DNA of 64,000 nt from Sphingobacteriales bacterium TSM_CSM (GTDB lineage Bacteria; Bacteroidota; Bacteroidia; Chitinophagales; UBA2359), in the NCBI GenBank assembly GCA_002212725.1, contig MTCR01000123.1, positions 1-64,000 of the forward strand. The letters run 5' to 3'. Positions 1 through 9,732 of this stretch are shown here, one piece after another. Position numbers and translations under genes: made by a program. The notes below the pieces were generated by a model. The model did no database searches and was not told the DNA's origin. It was given only the letters and a program-made list of their open reading frames with translations. How positions within the stretch are numbered: the first letter of the stretch is position 1; every line of letters starts with the position of its first letter.

Positions 1-3000
1 CAGTAGCCGCCGCCGCTTTACCGCTGCCTTCGGGTTCTGTTAAACCGCCGTTTATAATGGCTTGGTATAGGGCTATAAATTCAGCGTTTTCGGGTGTATT
101 GGGCAGGCGTTGCAATTCGGCTAAGGCTTGTTCGTACAGGCGCTCATCTACATAGGTACCTATCAGCAGGCGTATTGCCCAATCGGTATCTAAACAGTGG
201 AGGAGGGCAAGCAGGCTATCGCGCTGGTTGTTGCGCAAAAAGTTGTAAATACGGCGTTCTATATCGCCCTCGTTATCGCAGTCTGCCATTCCTGCCCCTT
301 CTTCGGGGAATATTACTTCGCAGGATTGGTTTTGGAACAATGGATTGGGCGAACAGGGGAATACCAACACATCTCCAATAATGATTGTTGGGTCTGACTG
401 TTCACTATTGTCAATGTTTAGGGTGAGGGTGAAGGCGGTATTATCGTTAATGATGTGGTAGTTGGGGTAGCCACTGGTAGAACTCGGCTCGTTTGTGTAA
501 TGCCAGTGGGTGCGGAGGGCAAATGCGGGGTCTCCTATACAAGCGCCTTGTGCCGGTAGGGATGCATTTGGGGCGAGGTGCCAGTCTATATCGCAGTCGT
601 CGTAGGCATTACAGTTGGTTGATAAATAGCCGTTGGCATCTATAAATTGTGTGGCGGGCATAAACCTACCGTCAAAGAGGTTGTTGGTAAGGGTAGTGGG
701 CACTTCGCCATACTCGGTTTTGTTTAGTATGGCGCCAAAGGTGTAGGGGCTGGGTGCGTTTTGTTCCGACCAAAATTTGTTTCTTTCAATGATAGAACCT
801 ATGCTGCCAAAGGATAGCAAGCCGTAAGTGTCGGCGGAGATAGAAGCGCCGTAAGGAACGGTAAAGGTATTGTAGGATATTTTGCTTCCTACTGCACCGT
901 TTAGGGTGATGCTTTTTTGGGTGGTTTGAAAATTTAGGTTGGTTATGTTCACCTCTTTCATAATGGTAAGGGTATTGTACACATCTATGCCCTTAAACAA
1001 ACCTGTGAACTCATAAATTTGGGGGGTAGCAAAGGGGTCGGTCCAAAGTGGGGGTTCTGGCAGGGCGGAGATGGTAGCTGCTGCATCTTCTATGCGAATA
1101 CCTACACCTGCGGCTTGCACAGAAAGAGAACTCGCAAACAAATTGTTGTGAATGGGTTCTAACAATCGGGTTTTGCTTATCCAGATACCTACCGGTTGCC
1201 CTAATGCGTAGTGCCACCAGTTTTCGGGTGCATTATTGGGCGGGGTGTTTTGGGTAAAGGTGATGGCAGCGTTTTGAATAAAAGGAAATTGGTAGCCGGA
1301 GGCATTGAACTTTTCTATGCGAATGGCAGTACCGTTGTCTTTAAATTCGGTATGTGTTATACTTAATAGTCCGCCTGTTTGGTTAATGCCTGTTGCGGTT
1401 ATGCGTCCGTTGCATGCGCCTATTCGGGCATGGTTTATTTTGGTATCGTTTTCCGAAACCAAAACGCCATAGTTGCCACTTGCGGCAGCTACTGCAAAAT
1501 CGGTAGTACTATATGGCACATCAGAACCTTCTACGCTAATGCCTTTCCAGAAGCTATTGTAACAATTGCCGGCATAAAGGGTGGCGGTAGATAGGTGCAA
1601 TTTACCTCCGGGTTTAACTATTATTTCGGCATTTTCGCCGCCTATCATTTCAATGGAGGAATTTTCTATGCGCAGGATGTAGCCGGTGGGTACTATTATG
1701 GCGCCGGCAACTTTAAGGTTTAAGGTGTTCCAAATTTCGGTATTAGGAGCGGTGGGGTCGGTAGTGGCGCCGGCGGGCATGGGGCTTGTACCTACGGTAT
1801 AAAAGCCTGCAAGGTGGGGAGCAGGGAGCAGGTCAGTAACAGGTAAATCATAGGCGGCAGCCGCTGTGCAACCGTTGGCATCGGTAACGGTGAGGGAGTA
1901 ACTGCCGGGGGAGTAGGCGGTTATTTGCTGCGTGGTTTGTTCAAGTGGCAGCCATGTGTATGAATAGGGTGCTGTGCCATTGGTGGTAGCGGCAGTAAGC
2001 ATGGCTGTACAGTTTTCTGTACCGGCTTGTGGTTCAATGGCTGTTTGGGGGGGCTCAAATACGGTAACGGTGGTAGCTGCGGTGGCGGTGCAGCCGTTGG
2101 TATTGGTAACGGTAACGGAGTAGGTCCCGGGGGGGGCGGCGGAAATTGTTTGGGTAATGGCACCGGTATTCCATTGGTAAGCGGCAAAGGTTTCGTTTAC
2201 GGTGAGGGTAGCGGTTTCGCCGGGGCAGATGGCTTGCGGAGCGGAAATGGTGGGGGTAAGGGTAGGGATGAAAATTTGAAAACTAACCAAGTTTGATGAG
2301 CCGCAATCATTATGTGCAACAACAGTTATTGTAGCAGTTTCGGTTAATTGAACATCTAACGTTGGAGATAATGCAATTTGGTTTCCTTCTGAATCAAACC
2401 ATTCTATGGTAATAGCATTAACTGCTGCGGGAGTTATACTTAAAATTTCGCCCGAACATGCTGTCACATCTGAAATAGGTTCAATGTTAGGAAGCGGTTG
2501 AACTGATACCGGTATTTCTTCTTCAATTGTTGAACCATTTGCAAACTGAAGTATTAGTTTATAAATACCCGATGCACTGACAGGCGCGTTGGTTACTGAA
2601 CAGACATTGGCAGATGAAATTTCAATTCCGTCAGAATTTAACCAACTGTACGCAACAGGTATGGGATTAGCATTAACAGAAAGTTCTAAAACATCGCCTT
2701 CACAAACAGGGCTATTATTGGTAATTAAATATTGTTTAACTATAATGCTAATTGGTTGCTCAACTACACATGATGGCAAAGTAACATCATCTATAGAAGT
2801 GAGGGTAGTTTTAAGTGTGTAATTATGAGTTCCCAAATCAGCCAAAGTAGTTGGCATAAAATAAGTAAGAGAAGTGAAGCCTGTTGAAATTAGTTCATTA
2901 TTTTCATTATACAATTCCATTAGCACTGCATTTGCATTGGTTGCAGCTATGTTTATTGTTTGCGCTTCTGCACAAACAAGCGGGGTAAAATCTATTGCGC

Positions 3001-4408
3001 TTTTCATGGTTTCGCCCACATTAACAGCGTGCCAGGCTTCGGTTAGTTGTTCTAAAATGAAACATTGATTATTGGCTATTTCGGGGTTGACAGAATTAAT
3101 TACGGCTTGTATGCTTGCTTTTCTGAAAGCATAAAAAGGCGATTCGGGAGCAGTTAAACCCGAAGGCAAAATCAATAGCGTGCCGTTTAGAATTTCTCCG
3201 GTCAAATTATGGCCAATACCTTCTACCAAATAATTCACATCCACAATTGTAGTACCAGAGTTACATGGAAAAGAAGATGGATCAGAAGATGTTGGTACGG
3301 TAAAAGATGCAGTATGAGTAAACCCATTAGTTCCTTCAGACAGAAGATAAAACCAATGCCCAATAGTCATGCCCCTACGGTGTTCGCATGCCCCTACTCC
3401 ACCAGTAGTAGGAAAAGCACTCCAAGCCAAATTATAGGCATTAGAACTTTCTATAATTGCACATGCGCGATAGGGCTTGTAGTATAAGCCAAAATTTCGA
3501 CTTACGCTATGCATATTGTAATCTGGTTTTTGTCCATTTGTTGGGTTTCGATATTCACTCGCATCTTCATTTTGTGAAATATAAAATCTAAGTAAACTTG
3601 ACCATATATCTGCAACACCCTCATCTATAGCATTGGTTTCGCATTGATAAGCAGCATTGCTTGAAGGGTTATACGTAATACCATTACCCACTTTATTATT
3701 GTATATATGCCCCCATTCATGGCAAATTGCATCCGGATAAAGTGCAGCCTCGCTATTCATAGTTACTGTAAAACCTGCCGCATTAGAATCATACCAAAAA
3801 CCAGTAGCATACCTAACCTGTAAAAGCCTTGGATAAGGTGAATTGTTAAAGCCCATATCGTCGGGCAGGTCAAATATATTTTTAAAATAATCAATAGATT
3901 TAATAGTGTACCAGTACATTGTATTATAACGTTTGTTAGTTTCAGCTATTGATTCACAAGTTTCTACTTCAGACATAACAAGTGTAATAATTGGTGCTAA
4001 ACAGGGTTCAGTGTTGAAACCCGTAGATGGTAAAGCCCTGACCTCTACACTATTATTAGGGTATGTATTTGAAGAAATTATGCTTCTCAATCTGTATAAA
4101 GATTGATTGGGTAAAAATTCTAAAGGAATAGACTTTAACTCATACAATACTGTTGATGAACTAGTAGATGCAAGATTAACATTTACACAAAGATTTTCTT
4201 CTGAAGATATTACGGGGTCGGGGCATGTTGTGGTTTGCGAAAATGCATTATTATTACCGTAGAAACAAAAAAAAGCCAGCGACAATAATGCCTTTAGAAC
4301 AAAAAGCATTTGCCTTGCTAGGTTACAAAACAATCGAGCATTCTTAATCCTGCTGCGGGGGGGGCAGGAATCTACATAAAATTTTTGTGTTTTCATAGTG
4401 TTGTTCAT
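1..4408 (-). CDS. Giant secreted M4-like (gluzincin) metallopeptidase with Ig/PKD-like and beta-helix regions, partial
   Basis: The frame is open from ATG 4408 to the window edge, so about 1470 residues are visible and the C-terminus is missing. A hydrophobic stretch near residues 34-55 ending in AFSQ looks like a signal peptide; the in-frame ATG at 4309 would place it at the N-terminus and may be the true start. HEWGH at residues 230-234 and EGVAD at 263-267 form the HExxH + Glu pattern of thermolysin-type or fungalysin-type peptidases, and the later block GHWFYLLSEG resembles the C-terminal lobe of M4 enzymes. Ig/PKD/SprB-like modules follow (about 450-840), then a stretch of short beta-strand repeats like a right-handed beta-helix (about 880-1150 and beyond). 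Secretion by T9SS is inferred; the sorting domain would lie outside the window. An alternating C/G-rich codon style in the middle part differs from the AT-richer peptidase part. Confidence 0.8.
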   Translation of the reverse strand, partial: MNNTMKTQKFYVDSCPPRSRIKNARLFCNLARQMLFVLKALLSLAFFCFYGNNNAFSQTTTCPDPVISSEENLCVNVNLASTSSSTVLYELKSIPLEFLPNQSLYRLRSIISSNTYPNNSVEVRALPSTGFNTEPCLAPIITLVMSEVETCESIAETNKRYNTMYWYTIKSIDYFKNIFDLPDDMGFNNSPYPRLLQVRYATGFWYDSNAAGFTVTMNSEAALYPDAICHEWGHIYNNKVGNGITYNPSSNAAYQCETNAIDEGVADIWSSLLRFYISQNEDASEYRNPTNGQKPDYNMHSVSRNFGLYYKPYRACAIIESSNAYNLAWSAFPTTGGVGACEHRRGMTIGHWFYLLSEGTNGFTHTASFTVPTSSDPSSFPCNSGTTIVDVNYLVEGIGHNLTGEILNGTLLILPSGLTAPESPFYAFRKASIQAVINSVNPEIANNQCFILEQLTEAWHAVNVGETMKSAIDFTPLVCAEAQTINIAATNANAVLMELYNENNELISTGFTSLTYFMPTTLADLGTHNYTLKTTLTSIDDVTLPSCVVEQPISIIVKQYLITNNSPVCEGDVLELSVNANPIPVAYSWLNSDGIEISSANVCSVTNAPVSASGIYKLILQFANGSTIEEEIPVSVQPLPNIEPISDVTACSGEILSITPAAVNAITIEWFDSEGNQIALSPTLDVQLTETATITVVAHNDCGSSNLVSFQIFIPTLTPTISAPQAICPGETATLTVNETFAAYQWNTGAITQTISAAPPGTYSVTVTNTNGCTATAATTVTVFEPPQTAIEPQAGTENCTAMLTAATTNGTAPYSYTWLPLEQTTQQITAYSPGSYSLTVTDANGCTAAAAYDLPVTDLLPAPHLAGFYTVGTSPMPAGATTDPTAPNTEIWNTLNLKVAGAIIVPTGYILRIENSSIEMIGGENAEIIVKPGGKLHLSTATLYAGNCYNSFWKGISVEGSDVPYSTTDFAVAAASGNYGVLVSENDTKINHARIGACNGRITATGINQTGGLLSITHTEFKDNGTAIRIEKFNASGYQFPFIQNAAITFTQNTPPNNAPENWWHYALGQPVGIWISKTRLLEPIHNNLFASSLSVQAAGVGIRIEDAAATISALPEPPLWTDPFATPQIYEFTGLFKGIDVYNTLTIMKEVNITNLNFQTTQKSITLNGAVGSKISYNTFTVPYGASISADTYGLLSFGSIGSIIERNKFWSEQNAPSPYTFGAILNKTEYGEVPTTLTNNLFDGRFMPATQFIDANGYLSTNCNAYDDCDIDWHLAPNASLPAQGACIGDPAFALRTHWHYTNEPSSTSGYPNYHIINDNTAFTLTLNIDNSEQSDPTIIIGDVLVFPCSPNPLFQNQSCEVIFPEEGAGMADCDNEGDIERRIYNFLRNNQRDSLLALLHCLDTDWAIRLLIGTYVDERLYEQALAELQRLPNTPENAEFIALYQAIINGGLTEPEGSGKAAAAT

Positions 4409-4503
4409 TTTTGGGAATTAAGAATAAAGGAACATCACAAATCTAAACTATTATTTTAAAAAAAACAATACCTGTGCATAAAAATATATTTCCTGCAATC
4501 TGG

Positions 4504-5340
4504 TTAGTTATACTTCCGCTGCGTTTTTTCCAATAGCGCCAGGTCTTGTTCACTTTTAAGCAAGGCACCCAAAAACGGGGGGAAGTGCTCTTTCAAATCA
4601 ATGCGTTCCAGTTCGTTGTTGCCTACTTTACCCACTACAAGCAGTTTCAGCCAGTCAATCAGTTCGCTGGTAGAGGGTTTCTTTTTCAGGCCGCGCACCT
4701 CGCGCAGGTTGTAAAACACGGCCATAGCCTGGTGTATGAGTTTGGTATCTAAATTTGGGTAATGTACGTGTATAATTTGTTTCATGGTTGCCTGGTCGGG
4801 AAACCGTATGTAGTGAAAAAAGCATCGGCGCAAAAACGCATCGGGCAGTTCTTTTTCGTTGTTGGAGGTAATTACAATAATGGGGCGGTGTTTGGCGGTA
4901 ATGGTTTGTTGCAGTTCGTAGCAGTAAAACTCCATCCGGTCTAACTCCTGCAAGAGGTCGTTCGGAAATTCAATATCGGCCTTGTCAATTTCATCTATGA
5001 GCAGCACTACCGATTCATCGCTTTCAAAGGCGCGCCAGAGTTGGCCGGGTTGTATGTAATTGGCAATATTATGTACTTTGGGGTCGCCCAATTGCGAGTC
5101 GCGCAGGCGCGAAACGGCGTCGTACTCATACAAGCCCTGCTGTGCTTTGGTGGTAGATTTTATGTGCCAGGTAAAAAGGGGCAGGTTAAAGGCGCGGGCA
5201 ATTTCATAGGCCAGCATGGTTTTACCCGTGCCCGGCTCGCCTTTAATGAGCAGGGGGCGTTGCAGGTGTACAGAGGCATTTACGGCCACCATCAGTTCGC
5301 GGGTGGCAATATAAGAATCGGTTCCGCTGAAATCTAACAT
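4504..5340 (-). CDS. MoxR-type AAA+ ATPase
   Basis: AAA+ ATPase of the MoxR group, cytosolic, likely a chaperone-like remodelling ATPase. The Walker A motif GEPGTGKT is at residues 34-41 and the Walker B stretch LLIDEIDKAD at about 113-122; the length of 278 residues is normal for MoxR. The frame continues upstream to 5442, but that extension has no conserved character, and ATG 5340 gives the usual start just before the ATPase core. MoxR ATPases often work with DUF58 and VWA proteins; a DUF58 gene exists in this window at 23600 but is not adjacent. The gene stands alone, divergent from the Fe-S gene at 5563. Confidence 0.88.
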   Translation of the reverse strand: MLDFSGTDSYIATRELMVAVNASVHLQRPLLIKGEPGTGKTMLAYEIARAFNLPLFTWHIKSTTKAQQGLYEYDAVSRLRDSQLGDPKVHNIANYIQPGQLWRAFESDESVVLLIDEIDKADIEFPNDLLQELDRMEFYCYELQQTITAKHRPIIVITSNNEKELPDAFLRRCFFHYIRFPDQATMKQIIHVHYPNLDTKLIHQAMAVFYNLREVRGLKKKPSTSELIDWLKLLVVGKVGNNELERIDLKEHFPPFLGALLKSEQDLALLEKTQRKYN

Positions 5341-5562
5341 AACAAACTTTGGGCTTCTGTTTATGGAGGTACAACTTATAACTTGCGCCCAAGTTACGCA
5401 TAATTGGGCAAACAAACGGTTGGGTAGAGGGCATATTTGCACACAAGGGCAGTATTGGCGTTAAGTTTACCCGTTTTTATATGCCTGCATTCATAAAAAA
5501 TGGTAAATTTGCCACCCGATAGGGTTTACCTTTCTGTTTTTACCAAAAGATAAAGCGCTATT

Positions 5563-6873
5563 ATGGCAGTTTTAGTACAGCAATTGTTGTTTCTGATAGT
5601 TTTGGGCATTACCGGTTACCTTGTTAGCCGCAAAGCCCGCGAAATTTACCGCAACATACGCCTTGGCAAGCCCGATGACCGCACCAATGAACCCGGTAAA
5701 CGCCTGCGCAATATGTTGCTGTTGGCCTTCGGGCAGAAAAAAATGTTTCAGAACCTTACGCCTGCCCTGTTGCACTTGTGTGTGTATGTGGCATTTCTCA
5801 TTACCCAAATTGAACTCATAGAAATATTCGTTGACGGCGCATTTGGCACACACCGGTTTTTTTATCCCTATTTGGGCGGGTTATACACCTTTATTATTAG
5901 TTTTATTGAAATTTTGTCGGTATTGGCGTTTGTGGCTACTATTGCCTTTTTGTCAAGGCGCAACCTGCTTAAACTGCCGCGCTTTACCATGAAAGAACTG
6001 GCAGGCTGGCCCATGCTCGATGCCAACCTTATTTTAATTGGCGAAATTATACTCATCATTGGCATTTTCAGCATGAATACGGCCGATATGACGCTGCACC
6101 ACGGCGAGTACGGTTTTGCGGTTTCCCAATGGCTGATGCCGCTGTTTGCCGGTTTTTCCGATGGCACGCTGCACCTCCTTGAGCGTTTCGGGTGGTGGCT
6201 GCATATACTTACCGTTTTCGGGTTTCTGGCGTATTTACCTTACTCCAAACACCTGCACATCCTGCTGGCATTTCCAAACAGTTATTTTGCAGATTTAACC
6301 AGCCCCAGCGGTAAAATAACCAATATGCCCCGCATTACACAGGAAATTAACCTCATGCTCAACCCCTCGTCCGTTGCCGATGCACCGCCGGCTGCCGAAA
6401 ACGAGCGCTTCGGGGCAAAAGATGTGCAAGACCTGAGCTGGAAAAACCTGCTCGATGCCTATTCCTGCACCGAGTGCGGACGCTGCACCGCCGCCTGTCC
6501 GGCCAACCAAACGGGTAAAAAATTATCGCCCCGAAAAATTATGATGGACACCCGCGACCGACTGGAAGAACTTGGCCAACACCTAAACAAAAACGGACAG
6601 GATGTGCCCGATGGTAAATCGCTCCTGCACGATTACATAAGCCCCGAAGAACTGCGCGCCTGCACTACCTGCAATGCCTGTGTGCAGGAATGCCCCGTAA
6701 GCATTAACCCGCTGAACATTATTATAGAACTGCGCCGCTACCTCATACTGGAAGAGGCCAACTCGCCCGATGAATGGAACAAAATGTTTAATAACGTAGA
6801 ACACAGCGGCGCCGTATGGCAACTGCCTGCCGATAAACGCATTACCTGGATACAGGAAATTGAAAACGGGTAA
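5563..6873 (+). CDS. Membrane-bound (Fe-S) protein, heterodisulfide-reductase-like (HdrE/HdrC type)
   Basis: The N-terminal part (about residues 1-245) has several hydrophobic membrane segments, like the NarI/HdrE-type quinone-facing domain. The C-terminal part carries two 4Fe-4S motifs: SCTECGRCTAACP near residue 302 and ACTTCNACVQECP near 366. This is the arrangement of membrane-anchored electron carriers that pass electrons between a quinone pool and a CCG-domain partner. The partner is very probably the gene at 8862, which has the CCG domains that this protein lacks. The two are separated by a secreted protein gene at 6951. The exact electron donor and acceptor cannot be told from sequence. 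Confidence 0.85.
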   Translation: MAVLVQQLLFLIVLGITGYLVSRKAREIYRNIRLGKPDDRTNEPGKRLRNMLLLAFGQKKMFQNLTPALLHLCVYVAFLITQIELIEIFVDGAFGTHRFFYPYLGGLYTFIISFIEILSVLAFVATIAFLSRRNLLKLPRFTMKELAGWPMLDANLILIGEIILIIGIFSMNTADMTLHHGEYGFAVSQWLMPLFAGFSDGTLHLLERFGWWLHILTVFGFLAYLPYSKHLHILLAFPNSYFADLTSPSGKITNMPRITQEINLMLNPSSVADAPPAAENERFGAKDVQDLSWKNLLDAYSCTECGRCTAACPANQTGKKLSPRKIMMDTRDRLEELGQHLNKNGQDVPDGKSLLHDYISPEELRACTTCNACVQECPVSINPLNIIIELRRYLILEEANSPDEWNKMFNNVEHSGAVWQLPADKRITWIQEIENG

Positions 6874-6950
6874 TAAAACGCCGGACGATTGCCATTTACA
6901 CATACAAAATACTGCCTGCACATTCATTTACCTGCTAAAACCCCTCCTTT

Positions 6951-8831
6951 ATGTTGCGTTTTTACACCCTGCTGCTGGTAATTTTGGGCAGCCTTGCAAC
7001 ACCCGGCCGCCTGTTGGCCTGCTATGCCGATTTTGACTATAACAACGCCTGCCCGGGCGATACCATTTGGTTGAATGCGCTGTACGAATTTGGCGGCGCT
7101 TACAGCTGGAATTTTGGCGATACCAACCCCGATGCGGTAAACGTTGGCTACGGAACCAACGTGTATCATGTTTACACCCAGCAGGGCAGCTACAACGTAA
7201 CCCTGTTTGTAAACATTGGCGCCGAATGGGCTTACCAAACCCAAATTATAGAAGTAGGCAGCGCCTGCTTTGCCGCCGGTTTCAGCACAGAATGCCAGCA
7301 ATACGCCGCCGGAACTATGGTTAATTTTACCAACCAATCGGTGGGTAACATCACCACATGGCAATGGAATTTTGGCGACCCGGCCACGCCTGCCGATACT
7401 TCCTCGCTTCAGCACCCTTATTATGTGTATGGCTCGCCGGGCACCTATACCGTTACCCTCACCGTGTCAGACGGGGTAAACACCGCCACTGCCTACCAAA
7501 CCGTTACTATTACCGACAACAGCAACGATTACTGCATTGGCGCAAGTTTAGGGTTTAACTATTATACTACCGATTGCCTGCAGGATACCACTGCATTTAA
7601 TGTAACTTATTGGGGCAATATTTCGGCCTATTACTGGGATTTTGGCGACCCTGCTTCGGGCATTTTCAACTTTTCCACCCAGCAAAACCCCACCCACCTG
7701 TACACCGCCGAGGGTACTTATATTGTTACCCTTATTATTGCAAACGCCTACACCGCCGATACCATATACCACCCCGTTTATGTGGGCGATTGCAGCGTGT
7801 GGCCAGGCGATTTTAACAACGACGGACAAGTTACGGTACAAGACCTTTTTCCCATAGGGCTGTACTACAACGCCACCGGCCCGGCGCGCCCCGAAGCATC
7901 GGCAGCATGGACAGGGCAAACTGCGCCCGATTGGACAGATTTTACCTCTTTTATGTACCTGCAAAAATTAGTAAACGGTAAACATGCCGATGGCAACGGC
8001 GATGGCACGCTTAATGCCGCCGATATTGCCCTCATTGCGCAAAATTACGGGCTGCGGCACACCAACCAAAATACGCGGCAAGCCTATTTGGGCCAAATAC
8101 CCCCCACAGCGCCGCACTACCTGTTTAACCTGCCCACCTGCTGCCCCTTTGACGAAACCGGAACCCTTATGCTTGGTGTTGCACTTTCGGAAAGCGGGTA
8201 TTACTACGGCGGCTCGTTTACCATTCATTTTAACCCCGGCGTGGTAGATGCGCAAACAGTGCAATTTATAACCGATGTACCCGGCTTGCTCACCGTTCAG
8301 CACCTTAATGCCGATGCAAATGCACTGGAAATTGCCTACGTAAGAACCGATAAAACTTATGCTGTTTTTGACGGTAACCTCGGGCAGTTGAGGTGTGGGG
8401 TAAAAGGCGGGGTAGCCTTCGGAACGCCCATGTTACTTTCCATTTCCGATGCCATGCTGCTGAACAACGGCGTTAACACCTGGCAAACCAACCAGCAGTT
8501 TTATGTTCCGGTAAACGAAAACCCCGAAATTACCGAAATAGCCTATACCGCCACACCGGCCATAACCGCACCGCAGCCACAGTTTACCGTTTACCCAACG
8601 GTTGTACATAACGGCGCAGTACAGGTTGCCGTGCAGGTTGCCGGCCAACAAAACCTGCAAATAAGTGTTTACAATGCAGCCGGACAACCGGTATATACAA
8701 CGCCGCAGGTCAGCGCGTGGGGCAATTACAGCGCTGTGTTGCCGCTTCATAACCTGCCGCAGGGCGTTTATATGGTAACCCTTAAAACCAATACACAAAC
8801 CAGCACACACAAAATTGTTAAAACCCGATAG
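6951..8831 (+). CDS. Secreted PKD-domain protein with dockerin-like repeats and T9SS type A sorting domain
   Basis: 626 residues. A signal peptide (about 1-23) is followed by three PKD domains (about 25-110, 125-190 and 215-275) with the typical WNFGD/WDFGD motif. Two calcium-binding dockerin-like loops follow (DFNNDGQVTVQD near 286 and DGNGDGTLNAAD near 345), then a beta-rich region, and a C-terminal T9SS type A sorting domain (about 545-626) with the usual VYP, GQ and LPQGVYMVTL features. It is therefore an exported surface or secreted protein. It lies 77 bp after the Fe-S membrane protein and 30 bp before the CCG protein, in the same direction, so it may share their transcript although its role looks unrelated. 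Function is unknown; adhesion or polymer binding is a guess. Confidence 0.88.
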   Translation: MLRFYTLLLVILGSLATPGRLLACYADFDYNNACPGDTIWLNALYEFGGAYSWNFGDTNPDAVNVGYGTNVYHVYTQQGSYNVTLFVNIGAEWAYQTQIIEVGSACFAAGFSTECQQYAAGTMVNFTNQSVGNITTWQWNFGDPATPADTSSLQHPYYVYGSPGTYTVTLTVSDGVNTATAYQTVTITDNSNDYCIGASLGFNYYTTDCLQDTTAFNVTYWGNISAYYWDFGDPASGIFNFSTQQNPTHLYTAEGTYIVTLIIANAYTADTIYHPVYVGDCSVWPGDFNNDGQVTVQDLFPIGLYYNATGPARPEASAAWTGQTAPDWTDFTSFMYLQKLVNGKHADGNGDGTLNAADIALIAQNYGLRHTNQNTRQAYLGQIPPTAPHYLFNLPTCCPFDETGTLMLGVALSESGYYYGGSFTIHFNPGVVDAQTVQFITDVPGLLTVQHLNADANALEIAYVRTDKTYAVFDGNLGQLRCGVKGGVAFGTPMLLSISDAMLLNNGVNTWQTNQQFYVPVNENPEITEIAYTATPAITAPQPQFTVYPTVVHNGAVQVAVQVAGQQNLQISVYNAAGQPVYTTPQVSAWGNYSAVLPLHNLPQGVYMVTLKTNTQTSTHKIVKTR

Positions 8832-8861
8832 TAATACGTAAAAAAAAACAGAACAGCTAAC

Positions 8862-9662
8862 ATGTCAGAACCTATACAGGTGCCTGTAATGGCAGATTTA
8901 ATGGCTAAGGGCGAAAAACCCGATATTCTTTTTTGGGTAGGCTGCGCCGGCAGTTTCGACCAGCGCGCCCAGCGAATTACCAAAGCTTTTGCCCGAATTT
9001 TACACCATACCGGCATTAAATTTGCCGTATTGGGCATGGAAGAAACCTGCACCGGCGACCCCGCAAGGCGTGCGGGAAACGAGTTTTTGTTTCAGATGCA
9101 GGCACTCACCAACATACAAACCCTTAATATGTATGAGGTTACCAAAATAGTAACTACCTGCCCGCATTGCTTTAACACCCTTAAAAACGAATACCCCGAA
9201 CTTGGCGGCAACTATGAGGTAATACACCATACCCAACTGCTCCAACAACTTATAGATGAAGGACGCATTAAACTAAAAGAGGGCGGCACCTTTAAGGGCA
9301 AGCGCATTACCTACCACGACTCCTGCTACCTTGGCCGCGCCAACCAAATTTACGAAGCACCCCGCAAAGTGCTGGAACTGTTAGATGCCGAACTGGTAGA
9401 AATGAAACGCTGCCGCACCAAAGGCTTGTGTTGCGGCGCCGGCGGCGCCCAAATGTTTAAGGAAGATGAACCCGGCCGCATACATGTAAACATGGAACGC
9501 ACCGAAGACGTATTGCAAAGCAATGCCAATGTGGTGGCTGCTGCCTGCCCGTTTTGCAATACCATGCTTACCGACGGCGTAAAATACCACGATAAACAAG
9601 ACGAAATTCATGTATTGGATATAGCCGAACTTATAGCTCAGGCAGCCGATTTGGGCGAGTAA
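8862..9662 (+). CDS. CCG-domain (Fe-S)-binding protein, HdrB/GlpC-like
   Basis: 266 residues with two cysteine-rich CCG domains: VGCAGSFD near residue 27 with later TTCPHCFNTL, and DSCYLGRAN followed by KGLCCGAGG and ACPFCN. These domains bind the non-cubane Fe-S cluster in heterodisulfide reductase HdrB/HdrD and occur in GlpC and LutA-type proteins. It is soluble (no signal or membrane segment) and is probably the catalytic partner of the membrane Fe-S protein at 5563. The start at 8862 is the first ATG and gives the usual N-terminus. A strong hairpin terminator follows the stop. Confidence 0.87.
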   Translation: MSEPIQVPVMADLMAKGEKPDILFWVGCAGSFDQRAQRITKAFARILHHTGIKFAVLGMEETCTGDPARRAGNEFLFQMQALTNIQTLNMYEVTKIVTTCPHCFNTLKNEYPELGGNYEVIHHTQLLQQLIDEGRIKLKEGGTFKGKRITYHDSCYLGRANQIYEAPRKVLELLDAELVEMKRCRTKGLCCGAGGAQMFKEDEPGRIHVNMERTEDVLQSNANVVAAACPFCNTMLTDGVKYHDKQDEIHVLDIAELIAQAADLGE

Positions 9663-9686
9663 ACGGCACCTGTTTGCCATTTACAG

Positions 9687-9732
9687 CAAAACCCGGAACT
9701 TTTACAAAGGCCGGGTTTTGTTATTTCTTTTT
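9687..9732 (+). terminator. Rho-independent terminator after the CCG-protein gene
   Basis: A 10-bp perfect stem (CAAAACCCGG at 9687-9696 and CCGGGTTTTG at 9711-9720) with a 14-nt loop is followed by TTATTTCTTTTT. The T-rich tail overlaps the stop codon end of the convergent gene at 9721, so it may act for both directions. Confidence 0.8.
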
